Shown: positions 33,409-43,324, numbered from the stretch's first letter. The stretch is 64,000 bases of DNA from HXMU1420-13 sp965601825 (GCA_965601825.1 OZ271839.1:2418001-2482000), one strand, 5' to 3'. Numbers and translations: made by a program. Notes: a model not told the origin generated them from the letters alone.

Positions 33409-34404
33409 TTGGATAAAGCAGACCTAAGTAAAGATTTATTATCACAAATCGAGCAGGCTATAAGTGAAATTCACTTACCGGAAAAGCCAGATACATTGTA
33501 TGTACCCTATGGATATGCAATGTCGGTTGGAGGTAAGCGAATCCGCCCTTTAATGACTTTACTTTCATGTGGAATGAGTCGAGGAGATGTTCATGATGCT
33601 ATGGCTGCTGCATTAGCTGTTGAAGTACTACATAACTTTACACTTGTTCATGATGATATCATGGATTCTGCATACACTAGGCGAGGTAAACCCAGCGTTT
33701 TTAAAAAATGGGATGAGAATACTGCGATTCTAAGTGGTGATCTTATGTTTGCGGACGCTTATCGTTTTCTGAATTACTATGGCGAATCAGATACCTTTTC
33801 AAAAACTGATTATTTCAATATGCATTCTACTTTCAATGAAGCCATTATCACAGTATGTGAAGGTCAGGCTTATGATATGGAATTTGTAGACCGGAGTGAT
33901 GTTCAACTTGATGAGTACATCCAAATGATTTCTGGTAAAACAAGTGCGTTAATTGCGGCTTCATTAAAAATGGGTGGGATTGCGGCCAATGCATCTGATC
34001 AAAAGCTTGAAACATTATACAAACTTGGAATGGAAATGGGCATCGCTTTTCAGATACAAGATGATTTACTCGATGCGACTGCCGATCCTGAAAAGTTTGG
34101 AAAACGTCCCGGTGGAGATATTATCGAAGGCAAGAAAACATATTTGACTATTCTTGCGTTAGAACGGGCAGACAAACAACAACAAGAAACAATTACGCGA
34201 GTTCTGGAAGATTCAAATTCGTCTCAGAACGATGTAGATGAAGTTTTGGAGATCATGAAGGATCTTAATGTGATAGCTGATGTTAATGACATCGTTCAAA
34301 CACATTACCAAAATTGTTATTCATACATCGAACAATTTGATTCAACTCCATACAGGCAAGAACTTCAAAATCTACTTATCTTCTTACAGAATCGTGATCA
34401 CTAA
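33409..34404 (+). CDS. polyprenyl (farnesyl/geranylgeranyl) diphosphate synthase
   Basis: A 331-residue all-alpha prenyltransferase that condenses IPP with allylic diphosphates. The first aspartate motif is DDIMD (82-86) and the second is DDLLD (218-222). GGKRIRP (41-47) binds the diphosphate. The residues before the first motif (FTLV) do not allow chain length to be fixed by eye. The start is a TTG at 33409 with no ATG nearby that keeps the N-terminus. It overlaps no gene and is followed 19 nt later by the BamD lipoprotein. Confidence 0.92.
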   Translation: MDKADLSKDLLSQIEQAISEIHLPEKPDTLYVPYGYAMSVGGKRIRPLMTLLSCGMSRGDVHDAMAAALAVEVLHNFTLVHDDIMDSAYTRRGKPSVFKKWDENTAILSGDLMFADAYRFLNYYGESDTFSKTDYFNMHSTFNEAIITVCEGQAYDMEFVDRSDVQLDEYIQMISGKTSALIAASLKMGGIAANASDQKLETLYKLGMEMGIAFQIQDDLLDATADPEKFGKRPGGDIIEGKKTYLTILALERADKQQQETITRVLEDSNSSQNDVDEVLEIMKDLNVIADVNDIVQTHYQNCYSYIEQFDSTPYRQELQNLLIFLQNRDH

Positions 34405-34423
34405 AGAAAATTCATCATCTACA

Positions 34424-35251
34424 ATGCGTTCAATTTTTATTACGCTTTTTTCAATTCTGATTTTAACAAGCGCATGTCGCAACAAGGATCTAATTCGTCC
34501 CGGAGACGCTTTAAATGTTGCATATGATAAATCTGTAGCACTATACGAACAAGAGAAGTTTGGTGATGCTGCATATGGTTTCGATATGGTTACCAGAATG
34601 GGAAGAGGAACTAATTACTCAAAAGACGCTCAATTTTTCTTAGCAGAAAGCTATTTTAATGATAAGCAGTATATCCTTGCAGCTTCTGAATACGAGCGAT
34701 TTATCAGTTATTATCCTCAGGATGAAAAAAGAGAAGAAGTTGAATACAAGCTGGCAATGTGCTATTACGAACAAAGTCCACGTTACAGGCTTGATCAATC
34801 ACCAACTCGAAGAGCCATTCAGTTATTTCAGCTATTCAATAACAAGTATCCGGATAGTGAATTTGTAGTTGAATCGGCAGCTAGAATTGACGAATTAAGA
34901 AATAAGCTAGCCAGAAAAGCATTTGAGGCTGGTGAGTTTTATCTGAGAACAAACCGATATTTGGCAGCTTCTATTTATTTCGATGAAGTAATTGATCAAT
35001 ATCCAGAATCAAAATGGGCAGAACCGTCTTTACTGAAACAAATTGAGACCTACATTACCTATGCTGATAATAGTATCCGTGATCGTCAGATAGAGAGATA
35101 CACGAAGGCAATTGATAATTATGAGAAGTTTATCCAGTTATTTCCTCAAAGCTCAAATCGTGGCAGCGCAGAGTCTATGTATTCTGATGCAATGAACAAA
35201 CTTTCTGATCTTGAAGCACCATCTGCCGGAGATACAATAGGTAGTAATTGA
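34424..35251 (+). CDS. bamD: outer membrane assembly lipoprotein BamD (YfiO)-like
   Basis: About 275 residues from the ATG at 34424. A longer frame from 34280 would run into the prenyl synthase gene and hide the signal. The signal peptide ends LILTSAC, giving lipidated C18. The mature part is a series of TPRs (YEQEKFGDAAYGFDMV, YFNDKQYILAASEYERFI, FYLRTNRYLAASIYFDEVI) with the BamD-type LFQLFNNKYPDSEFV stretch. It is expected to join BamA at the outer membrane. Its stop overlaps the nadD start (TGATG). Confidence 0.92.
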   Translation: MRSIFITLFSILILTSACRNKDLIRPGDALNVAYDKSVALYEQEKFGDAAYGFDMVTRMGRGTNYSKDAQFFLAESYFNDKQYILAASEYERFISYYPQDEKREEVEYKLAMCYYEQSPRYRLDQSPTRRAIQLFQLFNNKYPDSEFVVESAARIDELRNKLARKAFEAGEFYLRTNRYLAASIYFDEVIDQYPESKWAEPSLLKQIETYITYADNSIRDRQIERYTKAIDNYEKFIQLFPQSSNRGSAESMYSDAMNKLSDLEAPSAGDTIGSN

Positions 35252-35832
35252 TGAAAAGCACGATCGGGTTGTATGGTGGAAGTTTCGATCCTGTGCATAC
35301 CGGTCACGTTTCGATTGCCCAATCTTTTCTAGCATCAGGTTTTATAAATGAGCTCTGGATTTTATTAACTCCGGTTTCTCCACACAAACATAATCAACCG
35401 GTCGGGTATAATCATAGATTTGAAATGCTAAAATTAGCTTTTCGTGACTTTAAAAGTGTCCAAATCCTGACCATTGAAAACGAATTACCAAAACCATCTT
35501 ATACATATAAAACCATTCAGCATTTAAGATCTAATTATCCAGAATTAGAGTTTAAATATTGTATTGGCGAAGACAGTTTAGCCGGTTTTGATTCATGGAA
35601 ACATCCAGAGTTGATTCTAAAAGAAGTTGATTTACTTGTAGCTAAACGACCAGGTAATGAAAAAACTGAAATTAGTACTGATATAGCAGATAAAGCTACA
35701 TTTGTTGATCATACTCCAATTGAAATCTCATCAACAGAAATAAAGTTGGCAATTGCCGGAAACAAATCCATTGAAAGACTAGTAGATCCAAAGGTTGAAA
35801 GTTATATTCGCACGAATAAATTATATCTTTAA
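35251..35832 (+). CDS. nadD: nicotinate-nucleotide adenylyltransferase
   Basis: About 193 residues, forming deamido-NAD from nicotinate mononucleotide and ATP. The nucleotidyltransferase motif GGSFDPVHTGH is at 9-19, and the second motif ISSTEIK sits near the C-terminus. The ATG at 35251 is used; an in-frame TTG sits one codon earlier. It is translationally coupled to bamD, an arrangement found in other members of this phylum group as well. Confidence 0.95.
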   Translation: MKSTIGLYGGSFDPVHTGHVSIAQSFLASGFINELWILLTPVSPHKHNQPVGYNHRFEMLKLAFRDFKSVQILTIENELPKPSYTYKTIQHLRSNYPELEFKYCIGEDSLAGFDSWKHPELILKEVDLLVAKRPGNEKTEISTDIADKATFVDHTPIEISSTEIKLAIAGNKSIERLVDPKVESYIRTNKLYL

Positions 35833-35841
35833 CTAACTCTT

Positions 35842-36852
35842 ATGGCTTTTTCGCGAAAATCTTTTCTAACGAGTTCATTCATGGGATTTAGTTCTCTTTT
35901 TTTAGGAAGAGGAATTAGTTCGAATACCAAGAAGACTATTATCAAGCCAAAAAGACTTCCAGAAGGCGCTAAGCTGGGACTTGTAGCACCCGCCAGTCCA
36001 ATTTATGCTCAATCTGATTTTAATAGAATGATTCGATCCCTTTCTGACCTTGGTTATGAATTAGTTTTGGGAGATCATATTGAAGATCGAAAAGGGTATT
36101 TAGCCGGTTCTGATGAGAATAGGGTTGCTGATTTACATAGGATGTTTCAAGATAATTCTATTGACGGAATTTTATGTACCAGAGGAGGTTATGGAAGTAA
36201 TCGAATATTAGATTTAATTGATTTTGAACTAATTAAAGCGAATCCTAAACCTTTTATTGGTTTCAGTGATATAACTAGTCTACATATGGCTATTTATAAA
36301 GAAACTGGGCTAATAACTTTTCATGGTCCGGTTGGGAAATCTTATTGGAATGATTTCACAGTTGATTCCTGGAGTTCAATCTTACATGAAGGAAATGCTC
36401 CTTTATATCGAACACCCGGTGATCAATCCGACTCATTTACAATTAATACTGGTTCAGCTGAAGGTATTCTATTAGGTGGGAATTTAACTGTATTAACGTC
36501 ACTACTTGGATCTGATTATTTACCGGAGTTTGATGGCTCAATATTGTTTTTAGAGGATATTGGAGAAGATATTTATAGAATTGATCGAATGTTTTCTCAA
36601 TTAGCTTTAAGCGGAATATTGAAGAAGATTAACGGTTTAGTATTCGGGAAATGTACTGAGTGCAATCAAAATTCAAATAGTCTGTCTTTACAAGAGGTTC
36701 TGAGTCACTATTTAGTGCCGTTAAATGTTCCGGCTTTTTATGGAGCGATGATAAGTCATGAGGAACAAAATTGGACAATACCCGTAGGTGTGCAAGCTAA
36801 AATAAACGCCAACTTACAAACTATTGAAATATTAGAACCTGGCGTGGTTTAA
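35842..36852 (+). CDS. LD-carboxypeptidase (peptidase S66), exported
   Basis: A 336-residue murein tetrapeptide carboxypeptidase-like enzyme. The catalytic set is complete: nucleophile S119 in RGGYGSNR, E238 in FLEDIGEDIYRIDRM and H306 in ISHEEQNWTIPVG. The N-terminus SRKSFLTSSFMGFSSLFL resembles a Tat-type signal with an RK pair, which differs from cytoplasmic E. coli LdcA. It probably acts on the L,D bond of the muropeptide tetrapeptide during cell-wall recycling, in the periplasm if exported. Confidence 0.9.
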   Translation: MAFSRKSFLTSSFMGFSSLFLGRGISSNTKKTIIKPKRLPEGAKLGLVAPASPIYAQSDFNRMIRSLSDLGYELVLGDHIEDRKGYLAGSDENRVADLHRMFQDNSIDGILCTRGGYGSNRILDLIDFELIKANPKPFIGFSDITSLHMAIYKETGLITFHGPVGKSYWNDFTVDSWSSILHEGNAPLYRTPGDQSDSFTINTGSAEGILLGGNLTVLTSLLGSDYLPEFDGSILFLEDIGEDIYRIDRMFSQLALSGILKKINGLVFGKCTECNQNSNSLSLQEVLSHYLVPLNVPAFYGAMISHEEQNWTIPVGVQAKINANLQTIEILEPGVV

Positions 36853-36871
36853 ACGTTTACAAAACTATTCA

Positions 36872-39304
36872 TTGATCAAAAACAGAATAAATACGTGGGT
36901 ACTTGTAGTTGGAGTTTGCCTATTCATTGGGATTAGTGGTCAAATTCAAGCTCAAAACTCGGGAATAACTGGTGTTATTACAGATTATGATACCGGTGAA
37001 ACGATTCCATTAGTCAATATTATTAAGGTTGGAACCACAATTGGAACGAGCACTAATGACATTGGGGAATACACATTAAGACTGAATGAAGGAGTGCATG
37101 AGCTTAATATTTCGTCACTTGCTTATGTAGATACTTTAGTTCAAATCAGAGTTTTAGCTAATCAGTTTTTAAGGCTAGATTTATCATTAAAAGAAGATCG
37201 ATTATTACTGGACGAGATTGTAGTTAGTGCTGATCGATCAACCAGAATGGTTCAACAACTTGCTGTATTTCGAGAGCAAAGAAATGAAGGGCTTAAATCA
37301 TATACTGCCGATATATATAAGCTAGCTATACTTGGTAAAGACAACACAAATAGCGATACGGTTTTCACACCGTTAGCTTTTTCAGAAAGAGTTTCTAAAG
37401 TAAGGCATATCATTTCACCGGAAAGATTTTCAGAATCTGTTACCGCTAATAGATCGAGTAAAAACTTCTTTAGCGAATATGATTTTTTTTCAACAGGTGG
37501 ACCGCCTTTAAACCTGAATCAGGAGTTAGTTCCTTTAAGTATCCTATCTGAGGATATCACAGTAATTGGTCCAATTTCTAAACGTGCAGGCAGATTTTAT
37601 ATCATTGATGATATTGAAGCCGATACCAGTTGGCCAGCAGGTACAAGAGAAATAACTTTTAAGCCAAAACAGAATAATCGGCCATTATTCGTAGGTAGTG
37701 TTTGGGTGAACGAGAATACTTCAACCATTCTTGGAATAGATGTTAAACTGAATGATTATGCCTCTACAAATACAGGGTTATTCAGTATTTCTGATTTAAG
37801 ATATCAACAAACCTATATCAACATTGGTGATTTTTGGTTACCTGATAACACGAAACTTTCGGCAAATCTAGATTTTCTTACATCAACAAAGCCAATCACT
37901 TATTTAGACGAATGGTCATGGAGAAATCATGATATAAATCCGAATGATCTTGAAGCGGAAGATCTCAATTTGAATACATTTGTAATGGAAGCCGGTTCGA
38001 ATAGAAAGCGAACAGCTTTTTGGGATAGTGTTTCTGTAGCAGCTTCAAATGATAACTTATCATATTTAGAAGCTGCAAAGTCGTATAACGAGAAAAATAG
38101 AACGCTACGTCTGGGCATGAGTGTAATGAGTAATTTTTTTCGTCTTCCATATCAGTTAGAACGGTTTTACCTCACAAATATCAGTGATATTTATCGTTAT
38201 AACAGGGTAGAAGGTCATACTTTTGGTCTTGGAATTAGAACTCCCGTTCACTCCAATTATGATTTCAGAGCTATCTTGAACTATGGTTTTTCAAGTAAAA
38301 AATGGACCTATTCTTTAAGTGGATATCATTATATCCCAAAAACAGCAATTGCTCCAGAATTTGTTATTCATAGAGATGTAGTTCAGCAGTATCAAGATTA
38401 TGAATACAATCGTACACCTCTGGATTTCTTTGAATTCCGTCACAGTATGGCAGCTCTCATAAGTGGCAGTCCAATTAATAATTACTTCTTACGTGATGGA
38501 ATTAAAGCAGGGTTTAGATATCGCTTTGATATTGAGTCTTTTGCCCGAATTTTATTTCTAAATGAAACTCATTCTATTTTAAACTCAAATACAGATTTTA
38601 CTTTATTTGGTGACGGACCTGAAGATCGTTTATTCCCAAATAACAGTGTTTCAAATCCAACTCAGGAAGGTCAATTAACAGGACTTTCATTACATCTCCA
38701 TCACGATACAAGAAAGTACTTAAGAACTCAATTTTTGAGAGATTATAATATTCGTGATTTCGGTTGGTTGTTTGATGTGAAAATTGAATCAAGTTTTAGT
38801 GAATGGGGAAGCGATTTCGATTATAACAGATATAGAATAGGCATTAAATTTAACGTTCCAGTTTTTAGCTCACACTTCATTCAAACGGATCTGTTTATGG
38901 GCGCATCTGATTCCGGTACGCCTCCACAGCGATTGTTTACTTACAATGGATTTGTACTAGATGATTATGTTCGAGCCCGACCTTTTAATACAGTTTCATT
39001 TAAAGAACCAATTGGTAATCGAGTTTCTGTTCTAAAAGTGAAATATAAATTCGGCAGCTCGATTACCCGAAAAGCTCCGATTCCATTTATACAAAAGAGT
39101 GGAATTCATTTAGCTACTTTTGTCACGGTTGGTACTGTTGATAATGAAGAAAGCCTGGAACCAATTTTACCTTATTCTAAAGCAAAGACTCAGGCTGAAG
39201 TCGGAATTGCAGCTTTTAAGATCTTTGGTTTTTTATATGCTGAATATAGTATAAGAGTAGCAGGAGATTTTGGAAATTCAGTAGGGTTCCAGGTTCTTTT
39301 CTAA
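36872..39304 (+). CDS. DUF5686-type outer-membrane protein with carboxypeptidase-like regulatory domain
   Basis: 810 residues, starting at a TTG. A signal peptide (~1-28, ending IQAQN) is followed by a CarboxypepD_reg-like beta-sandwich (~29-120: GVITDYDTGETIPLVNI, TSTNDIGEYTLRL, LLLDEIVVSA). The rest matches the DUF5686 pattern of a large barrel with repeated aromatic strands and ends VGFQVLF with terminal Phe. The N-terminal domain resembles that of SusC-type TonB receptors, but there is no plug domain or TonB box I can recognise. Function unknown. It ends tail to tail with the next gene, sharing 4 nt. Confidence 0.82.
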   Translation: MIKNRINTWVLVVGVCLFIGISGQIQAQNSGITGVITDYDTGETIPLVNIIKVGTTIGTSTNDIGEYTLRLNEGVHELNISSLAYVDTLVQIRVLANQFLRLDLSLKEDRLLLDEIVVSADRSTRMVQQLAVFREQRNEGLKSYTADIYKLAILGKDNTNSDTVFTPLAFSERVSKVRHIISPERFSESVTANRSSKNFFSEYDFFSTGGPPLNLNQELVPLSILSEDITVIGPISKRAGRFYIIDDIEADTSWPAGTREITFKPKQNNRPLFVGSVWVNENTSTILGIDVKLNDYASTNTGLFSISDLRYQQTYINIGDFWLPDNTKLSANLDFLTSTKPITYLDEWSWRNHDINPNDLEAEDLNLNTFVMEAGSNRKRTAFWDSVSVAASNDNLSYLEAAKSYNEKNRTLRLGMSVMSNFFRLPYQLERFYLTNISDIYRYNRVEGHTFGLGIRTPVHSNYDFRAILNYGFSSKKWTYSLSGYHYIPKTAIAPEFVIHRDVVQQYQDYEYNRTPLDFFEFRHSMAALISGSPINNYFLRDGIKAGFRYRFDIESFARILFLNETHSILNSNTDFTLFGDGPEDRLFPNNSVSNPTQEGQLTGLSLHLHHDTRKYLRTQFLRDYNIRDFGWLFDVKIESSFSEWGSDFDYNRYRIGIKFNVPVFSSHFIQTDLFMGASDSGTPPQRLFTYNGFVLDDYVRARPFNTVSFKEPIGNRVSVLKVKYKFGSSITRKAPIPFIQKSGIHLATFVTVGTVDNEESLEPILPYSKAKTQAEVGIAAFKIFGFLYAEYSIRVAGDFGNSVGFQVLF

Positions 39305-40380
39305 CCTTTAAAAGGCGCTCCCGAAGCAAAGTGATTAATTACTTCGTCACTCTCAGTGATGTAGGCCTGCATTAAATCAGCAGTTAAACAGGAATGTATT
39401 GGGTAGATTTGAATGACATCACCAATATTAACCGAATTAAAAAAGGACTTTGAACAAGCTATTATTCCATGCTCTTGCGAGATAGATCTTAGATAGTTTT
39501 TAGAATCATTCTTGTCATTTGGATTTATCACCTGACCAAAGTTCTGATTTCCACTTTCATTTAAAATGAATTCTTTAGATAAATGAACGGCACCTCCGTG
39601 AATGAGTAATTCTTTACGATCATCAAATTTGGCTACTATTGGGCATTCCATATACACTCCGATTTGATCAGCATTGCAAGATCCAATTTGAGCTTGCATC
39701 CAATCATAAAAAACAAAATTACCGGGACTTATCTGATCAGCCGCTTGAAAATCAGTTAGTATCGAACAGGAGGGAGTGTCGCCCCAACAAAGCTTCCCAC
39801 CATATTTTAATTTCAAAGCTGACAATTCACTTAAAATTGGTTCTGCTAGTGCTGAAATATCATCTTTTCCATTACACTTATAGGAATGACCAGCGTGAGC
39901 ATAAAATCCTTCAAAACCAAGGTTTTCAGATTTATTTATTAGATCAATAAGCTCATCTATCGTTTTTGAATCTGAAATTCGAACACCACTTCTACCATAA
40001 TTTGGATCCATTTCAATATATACGGAAAGAGGTGATATTAGCTTATTTTCCAGATAATTGATTACAGCAGTATCACAAACAAGTATTTTAAGCTTAATGT
40101 TATTTGCCAACATATTAATTCGATCGATATCTAAAATATTAATCGGAAATGCGACTGATATATCATTCCAACCATCTTCAGCAAAAAACTCAGCCATGGC
40201 AAGAGAAGAAACAGTTATACCAGATACTCCAAATTCCTTAAACCACTTTCCAATTTCATGACTTTGATGTGTTTTGAAATGTGGGCGAAAATCTACATCC
40301 AATGACCTAGCTTTTAATGCCATGGTTTGGATATTCTTCTTCACAACCTGAGAATTCAGCCTTAATAATGGGTACTGCAT
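39301..40380 (-). CDS. DSD1/D-threonine aldolase-like PLP enzyme
   Basis: A 359-residue fold type III PLP enzyme (alanine-racemase barrel). The PLP lysine is K36 in FRPHFKTHQ. The C-terminal beta domain has HGGAVHLSKE and the metal-binding pair in PIHSCLTADLM, features of the DSD1 (D-serine dehydratase) / D-threonine aldolase group. The reaction is probably cleavage or dehydration of a D-hydroxy amino acid, but D-Ser and D-Thr cannot be told apart. It is a single gene on the opposite strand from its neighbours. Confidence 0.87.
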   Translation of the reverse strand: MQYPLLRLNSQVVKKNIQTMALKARSLDVDFRPHFKTHQSHEIGKWFKEFGVSGITVSSLAMAEFFAEDGWNDISVAFPINILDIDRINMLANNIKLKILVCDTAVINYLENKLISPLSVYIEMDPNYGRSGVRISDSKTIDELIDLINKSENLGFEGFYAHAGHSYKCNGKDDISALAEPILSELSALKLKYGGKLCWGDTPSCSILTDFQAADQISPGNFVFYDWMQAQIGSCNADQIGVYMECPIVAKFDDRKELLIHGGAVHLSKEFILNESGNQNFGQVINPNDKNDSKNYLRSISQEHGIIACSKSFFNSVNIGDVIQIYPIHSCLTADLMQAYITESDEVINHFASGAPFKG

Positions 40381-40471
40381 AGTTTTTAGAGTTACTCAAT
40401 CATATAGTATCAAAATCGCCAAAATGTAACACTATTTAGAATGATCGAATATCGTATCTTGGTATTTATAT

Positions 40472-40840
40472 TTGATTGAAAAAGAAGGGAAATTGGAATA
40501 CGATTTACTATTTACACTCATAAATAAAGAGGACTGGAAATCTGATACATCCTCAGGATATTTTGAACCTGCTGACCTTTCAGAAAATGGGAGTATTCGC
40601 TGTTTTGAAGGGAATAATGCTGAAAAGATTGCAAATACCATTTTTAAAAACTCAGATCAATTATTACTTCTTGTAATTGATCCACTACGACTTAATGTGC
40701 CAATTAAGAAAGAATCTCAGGAAGGCATCGATATCTTAGCCATTCAAGGTAAATTTTCTATTGATGCTATCATTGACCGAATACAATTAAAGAAATCAAA
40801 GAATGGGAGCTTTAACATTCGAATTAAGCACTTTGATTAG
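40472..40840 (+). CDS. DUF952 family protein (tentative)
   Basis: 122 residues from a TTG at 40472. The pattern INKEDW...YFEPADLSENGSIRCFEGNNAEKIANTIF...LLLLVIDPLRLNVPI...IDILAIQGKFSIDAIIDRIQL (read in pieces) resembles DUF952, a small alpha/beta family of unknown function, in which GFIHCS is the usual central block. The start is uncertain because no ATG fits. It is followed after 11 nt by the lipid kinase gene. Confidence 0.6.
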   Translation: MIEKEGKLEYDLLFTLINKEDWKSDTSSGYFEPADLSENGSIRCFEGNNAEKIANTIFKNSDQLLLLVIDPLRLNVPIKKESQEGIDILAIQGKFSIDAIIDRIQLKKSKNGSFNIRIKHFD

Positions 40841-40851
40841 GTAGCGGAAAT

Positions 40852-41724
40852 TTGTCTAGACGTTATTTATTTATTGTAAACGCAAATGCATGCAAATCTG
40901 ATAGAAAACTTATTGCATTAAAGAATCAGATATCCAGATACATTAGCGATTTTGAGTTATGTTTAACTCATAGTAAAGACGACGCAAGGCAAGAGATTCA
41001 ATCCAAAATTGATGATTTCGATGTAATTGTAGCATGCGGTGGAGATGGCACGATTCAATTGGTGGCGAGTCAACTTGTTGACTCAACAAAAGTCTTGGGA
41101 ATATTGCCGATTGGCAGTGGCAATGATTTTTCAAAGTTGTTAAATGCAAAGCCGGATTTAGAACATTTTCTATCGATCTTGAAACATGGTACTAAAAAGA
41201 AAATTGATATTGTCAGGATATCCAACTCAGATTATTTCATTAACACTTTTGGTATCGGTTTTGATGGTCTCGCCAATCAAATAACAAGAAGGTTATTTTG
41301 GCTTCCCGGAGCAATTAAATATTTAATTGCTGCTATCATAGCATTATTAACGGTTCGCCCTTTTAAAGCAAAAATTAGGATCAATGAAACTCATGAGGTT
41401 TCTACTGATACACACTTAGTAGTACTATCTAATGGTAGATGGGAGGGTGGCAGATTTCAAATTTCACCAATATCTGATATTGGTGACGGAAAAATTGAAA
41501 TGATTATCAGTATTGCCGGTAATAAATGGGGTTTATTCACGCAACTCATTCGACTTTCATTTGGTAGGGGGTTAAATCCAAAAAAATTTGATCAAATCAG
41601 TTTCACAGAAGCTAAAATTGAATTGGATACTGCCATCATTTCTCATTCTGATGGAGATGTGAATAAAGCATTAAATAAGTTTCATTTTAAGGTTATACCG
41701 GGAGCCCTAACAATTCTAAGCTGA
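40852..41724 (+). CDS. diacylglycerol kinase-family lipid kinase
   Basis: A 290-residue DAGK-catalytic-domain protein (YegS/DgkB/BmrU group). The nucleotide-binding GGDGT is at 63-67 and GSGNDF is at 88-93. The second domain is a beta sandwich ending HFKVIPGALTIL. It phosphorylates a membrane lipid such as diacylglycerol, but a different lipid or sphingoid substrate cannot be excluded. The start is a TTG at 40852. The 92 nt to tonB carry a good ribosome-binding site but no obvious promoter. Confidence 0.87.
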   Translation: MSRRYLFIVNANACKSDRKLIALKNQISRYISDFELCLTHSKDDARQEIQSKIDDFDVIVACGGDGTIQLVASQLVDSTKVLGILPIGSGNDFSKLLNAKPDLEHFLSILKHGTKKKIDIVRISNSDYFINTFGIGFDGLANQITRRLFWLPGAIKYLIAAIIALLTVRPFKAKIRINETHEVSTDTHLVVLSNGRWEGGRFQISPISDIGDGKIEMIISIAGNKWGLFTQLIRLSFGRGLNPKKFDQISFTEAKIELDTAIISHSDGDVNKALNKFHFKVIPGALTILS

Positions 41725-41816
41725 TTGTGTTTACAATTATTTCACATTAGCGATGTAACAAATTAATGTTGAATTCGGATAATGCTCCCGTCATCAAAAA
41801 TCTTTAAGGAGTTAAA

Positions 41817-42485
41817 ATGAGAGAACCCGTTAAAAGAATGAAACGGCTAAAAGATCACAGAAAAAACTACGGCTTACACTTCCAAATTGGATTAATTGCA
41901 AGTTTATCAATCTTCTTAGCAGCATTTAATTTATCTATTACTTCAGATCCACCTGAGCCAATGGTATTGAATATTCAGGAAGAGATATTTATGGAGGAAG
42001 TAGTTCAAACTAAACAGATTACAACGCCACCGGCACCTCCGAGACCGTTAGTTCCTGTAGAAGTACCAAATGATGAGTTGTTAGAAGATGATATTGTACA
42101 ACTTGATCTAGAATTTGATCTGGATGGTCCAATTAGTTTACCACCGCCGCCACCTCCAGCTGATGCAAATGATGAAGACCAGGTATTTATAGTAGTTGAA
42201 CAACCACCGGTTTTAATTGGTGGAATTGCAAGCGTTCAGCAACGAATAAAATATCCGGAATTAGCTAGAAATGCAGGGATTGAAGGTCGTGTTGTTGTGC
42301 AGTTTGTTGTAACAAGCACCGGCGAAATTGAAAACCCAAGAGTTGTTCGTGGTATTGGAGGAGGTTGTGACGAAGCTGCTTTAAATGCTTTAAAGTATGC
42401 TAAGTTCCAACCTGGTTATCAAAGAGGTAGACCAGTAAATGTAAGCTATAGTTTACCAATTACTTTTTCCCTCAATACTAAGTAA
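41817..42485 (+). CDS. TonB-family energy transducer, paralogue 1
   Basis: A 222-residue inner-membrane-anchored protein. The N-terminus is basic (RMKRLKDHRKNY), followed by one membrane helix (~25-43). A Pro-rich periplasmic stretch (PPAPPRP, LPPPPPP) leads to a C-terminal TonB domain with the YPELARNAGIEGRVVVQF and GGCDEAALNALK blocks. The start follows AGGAGTT. It carries energy from the proton motive force to outer-membrane receptors. ExbB and ExbD are not next to it. It is closely related to the next gene, implying a recent duplication. Confidence 0.93.
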   Translation: MREPVKRMKRLKDHRKNYGLHFQIGLIASLSIFLAAFNLSITSDPPEPMVLNIQEEIFMEEVVQTKQITTPPAPPRPLVPVEVPNDELLEDDIVQLDLEFDLDGPISLPPPPPPADANDEDQVFIVVEQPPVLIGGIASVQQRIKYPELARNAGIEGRVVVQFVVTSTGEIENPRVVRGIGGGCDEAALNALKYAKFQPGYQRGRPVNVSYSLPITFSLNTK

Positions 42486-42506
42486 CTAGGTTACTGATTT
42501 TACTAG

Positions 42507-42540
42507 AAACTCCTTTGCTATTTTAGTAAAGGAGTTTTTT
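42507..42540 (+). terminator. intrinsic terminator after tonB paralogue 1
   Basis: AAACTCCTTT (42507-42516) pairs with AAAGGAGTTT (42528-42537), followed by T residues through 42540. It separates the two tonB genes, so the second is likely made from its own promoter. Confidence 0.88.
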
Positions 42541-42612
42541 CATGAAAGCGATTTCATAAAATCTTCATTTATACCAACTATCATCAAATAACAACTTGAT
42601 AGGAGGTATGTT

Positions 42613-43296
42613 ATGAAAGTTCCAGTTAAGATTATTAATCGAGCTAATGACCTGAGCCGTAACTACTTTATTGGCATAGAAATTGGTCTTATTCTAACCT
42701 TAAGTCTGTTTATTCTAATATTTAGAATGGACTTTTATCCACAAGAAAAAGTTGAAGATTTCTACGTTGAGGTTCAGGAAGAGGTGTATGTTGAAGAAAT
42801 TGTTCAGACAAAACAAGCAGATACACCGCCACCACCACCAAGACCACCAGTTCCAGTTGAAGTACCTAACGATGAAGTACTAGTTGATGATTTCATCGAA
42901 TTTGATGCTGAACTTGATTTAGATGGTCCAATGGAAATGCCACCACCACCACCTAAACAAGCTGCTGAAGAAGAGTTCCAAGATGAAATATTCATCGTAG
43001 TAGAGCAACCTCCAGTACTAATAGGTGGAATAGCGGGAGTTCAAAAAAACATTATATACCCTAAACTTGCACTTGAAGTTGGTATTGAAGGTAGAGTAGT
43101 GGTGCAGTTTATTGTAGACAAGGACGGTAATATTGTGAATCCTGTTGTGATGAGAGGAATCGGAGGTGGATGTGATGAGGAAGCCATCAGAGCTGTTAAA
43201 CTAGCTAAGTTTCAACCTGGATTACAAAGAGGCAGACCAGTTGCAGTTAGATACTCTCTACCAATTACTTTTAAAATCTACGATAAAGACAACTAG
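42613..43296 (+). CDS. TonB-family energy transducer, paralogue 2
   Basis: 227 residues with the same layout as its upstream neighbour: short cytoplasmic N-terminus, one membrane helix (~20-40), acidic and Pro-rich linker (TPPPPPRPPVPVEV, MPPPPPK) and a TonB C-terminal domain (YPKLALEVGIEGRVVVQF, GGCDEEAIRAVKLAKFQPG). The start follows a strong AGGAGG. The linker and helix diverge more than the C-terminal domain, so the copies probably serve the same type of receptor with different length or partner preference (inference). Confidence 0.93.
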   Translation: MKVPVKIINRANDLSRNYFIGIEIGLILTLSLFILIFRMDFYPQEKVEDFYVEVQEEVYVEEIVQTKQADTPPPPPRPPVPVEVPNDEVLVDDFIEFDAELDLDGPMEMPPPPPKQAAEEEFQDEIFIVVEQPPVLIGGIAGVQKNIIYPKLALEVGIEGRVVVQFIVDKDGNIVNPVVMRGIGGGCDEEAIRAVKLAKFQPGLQRGRPVAVRYSLPITFKIYDKDN

Positions 43297-43324
43297 ACTG
43301 GAACAATAAATATCAATCAGCTTT

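Noticed and set aside
42804..42995. A glycine-rich frame on the minus strand
   Set aside because: It is the antisense of the TonB proline-rich linker, and the composition is fully explained by that.
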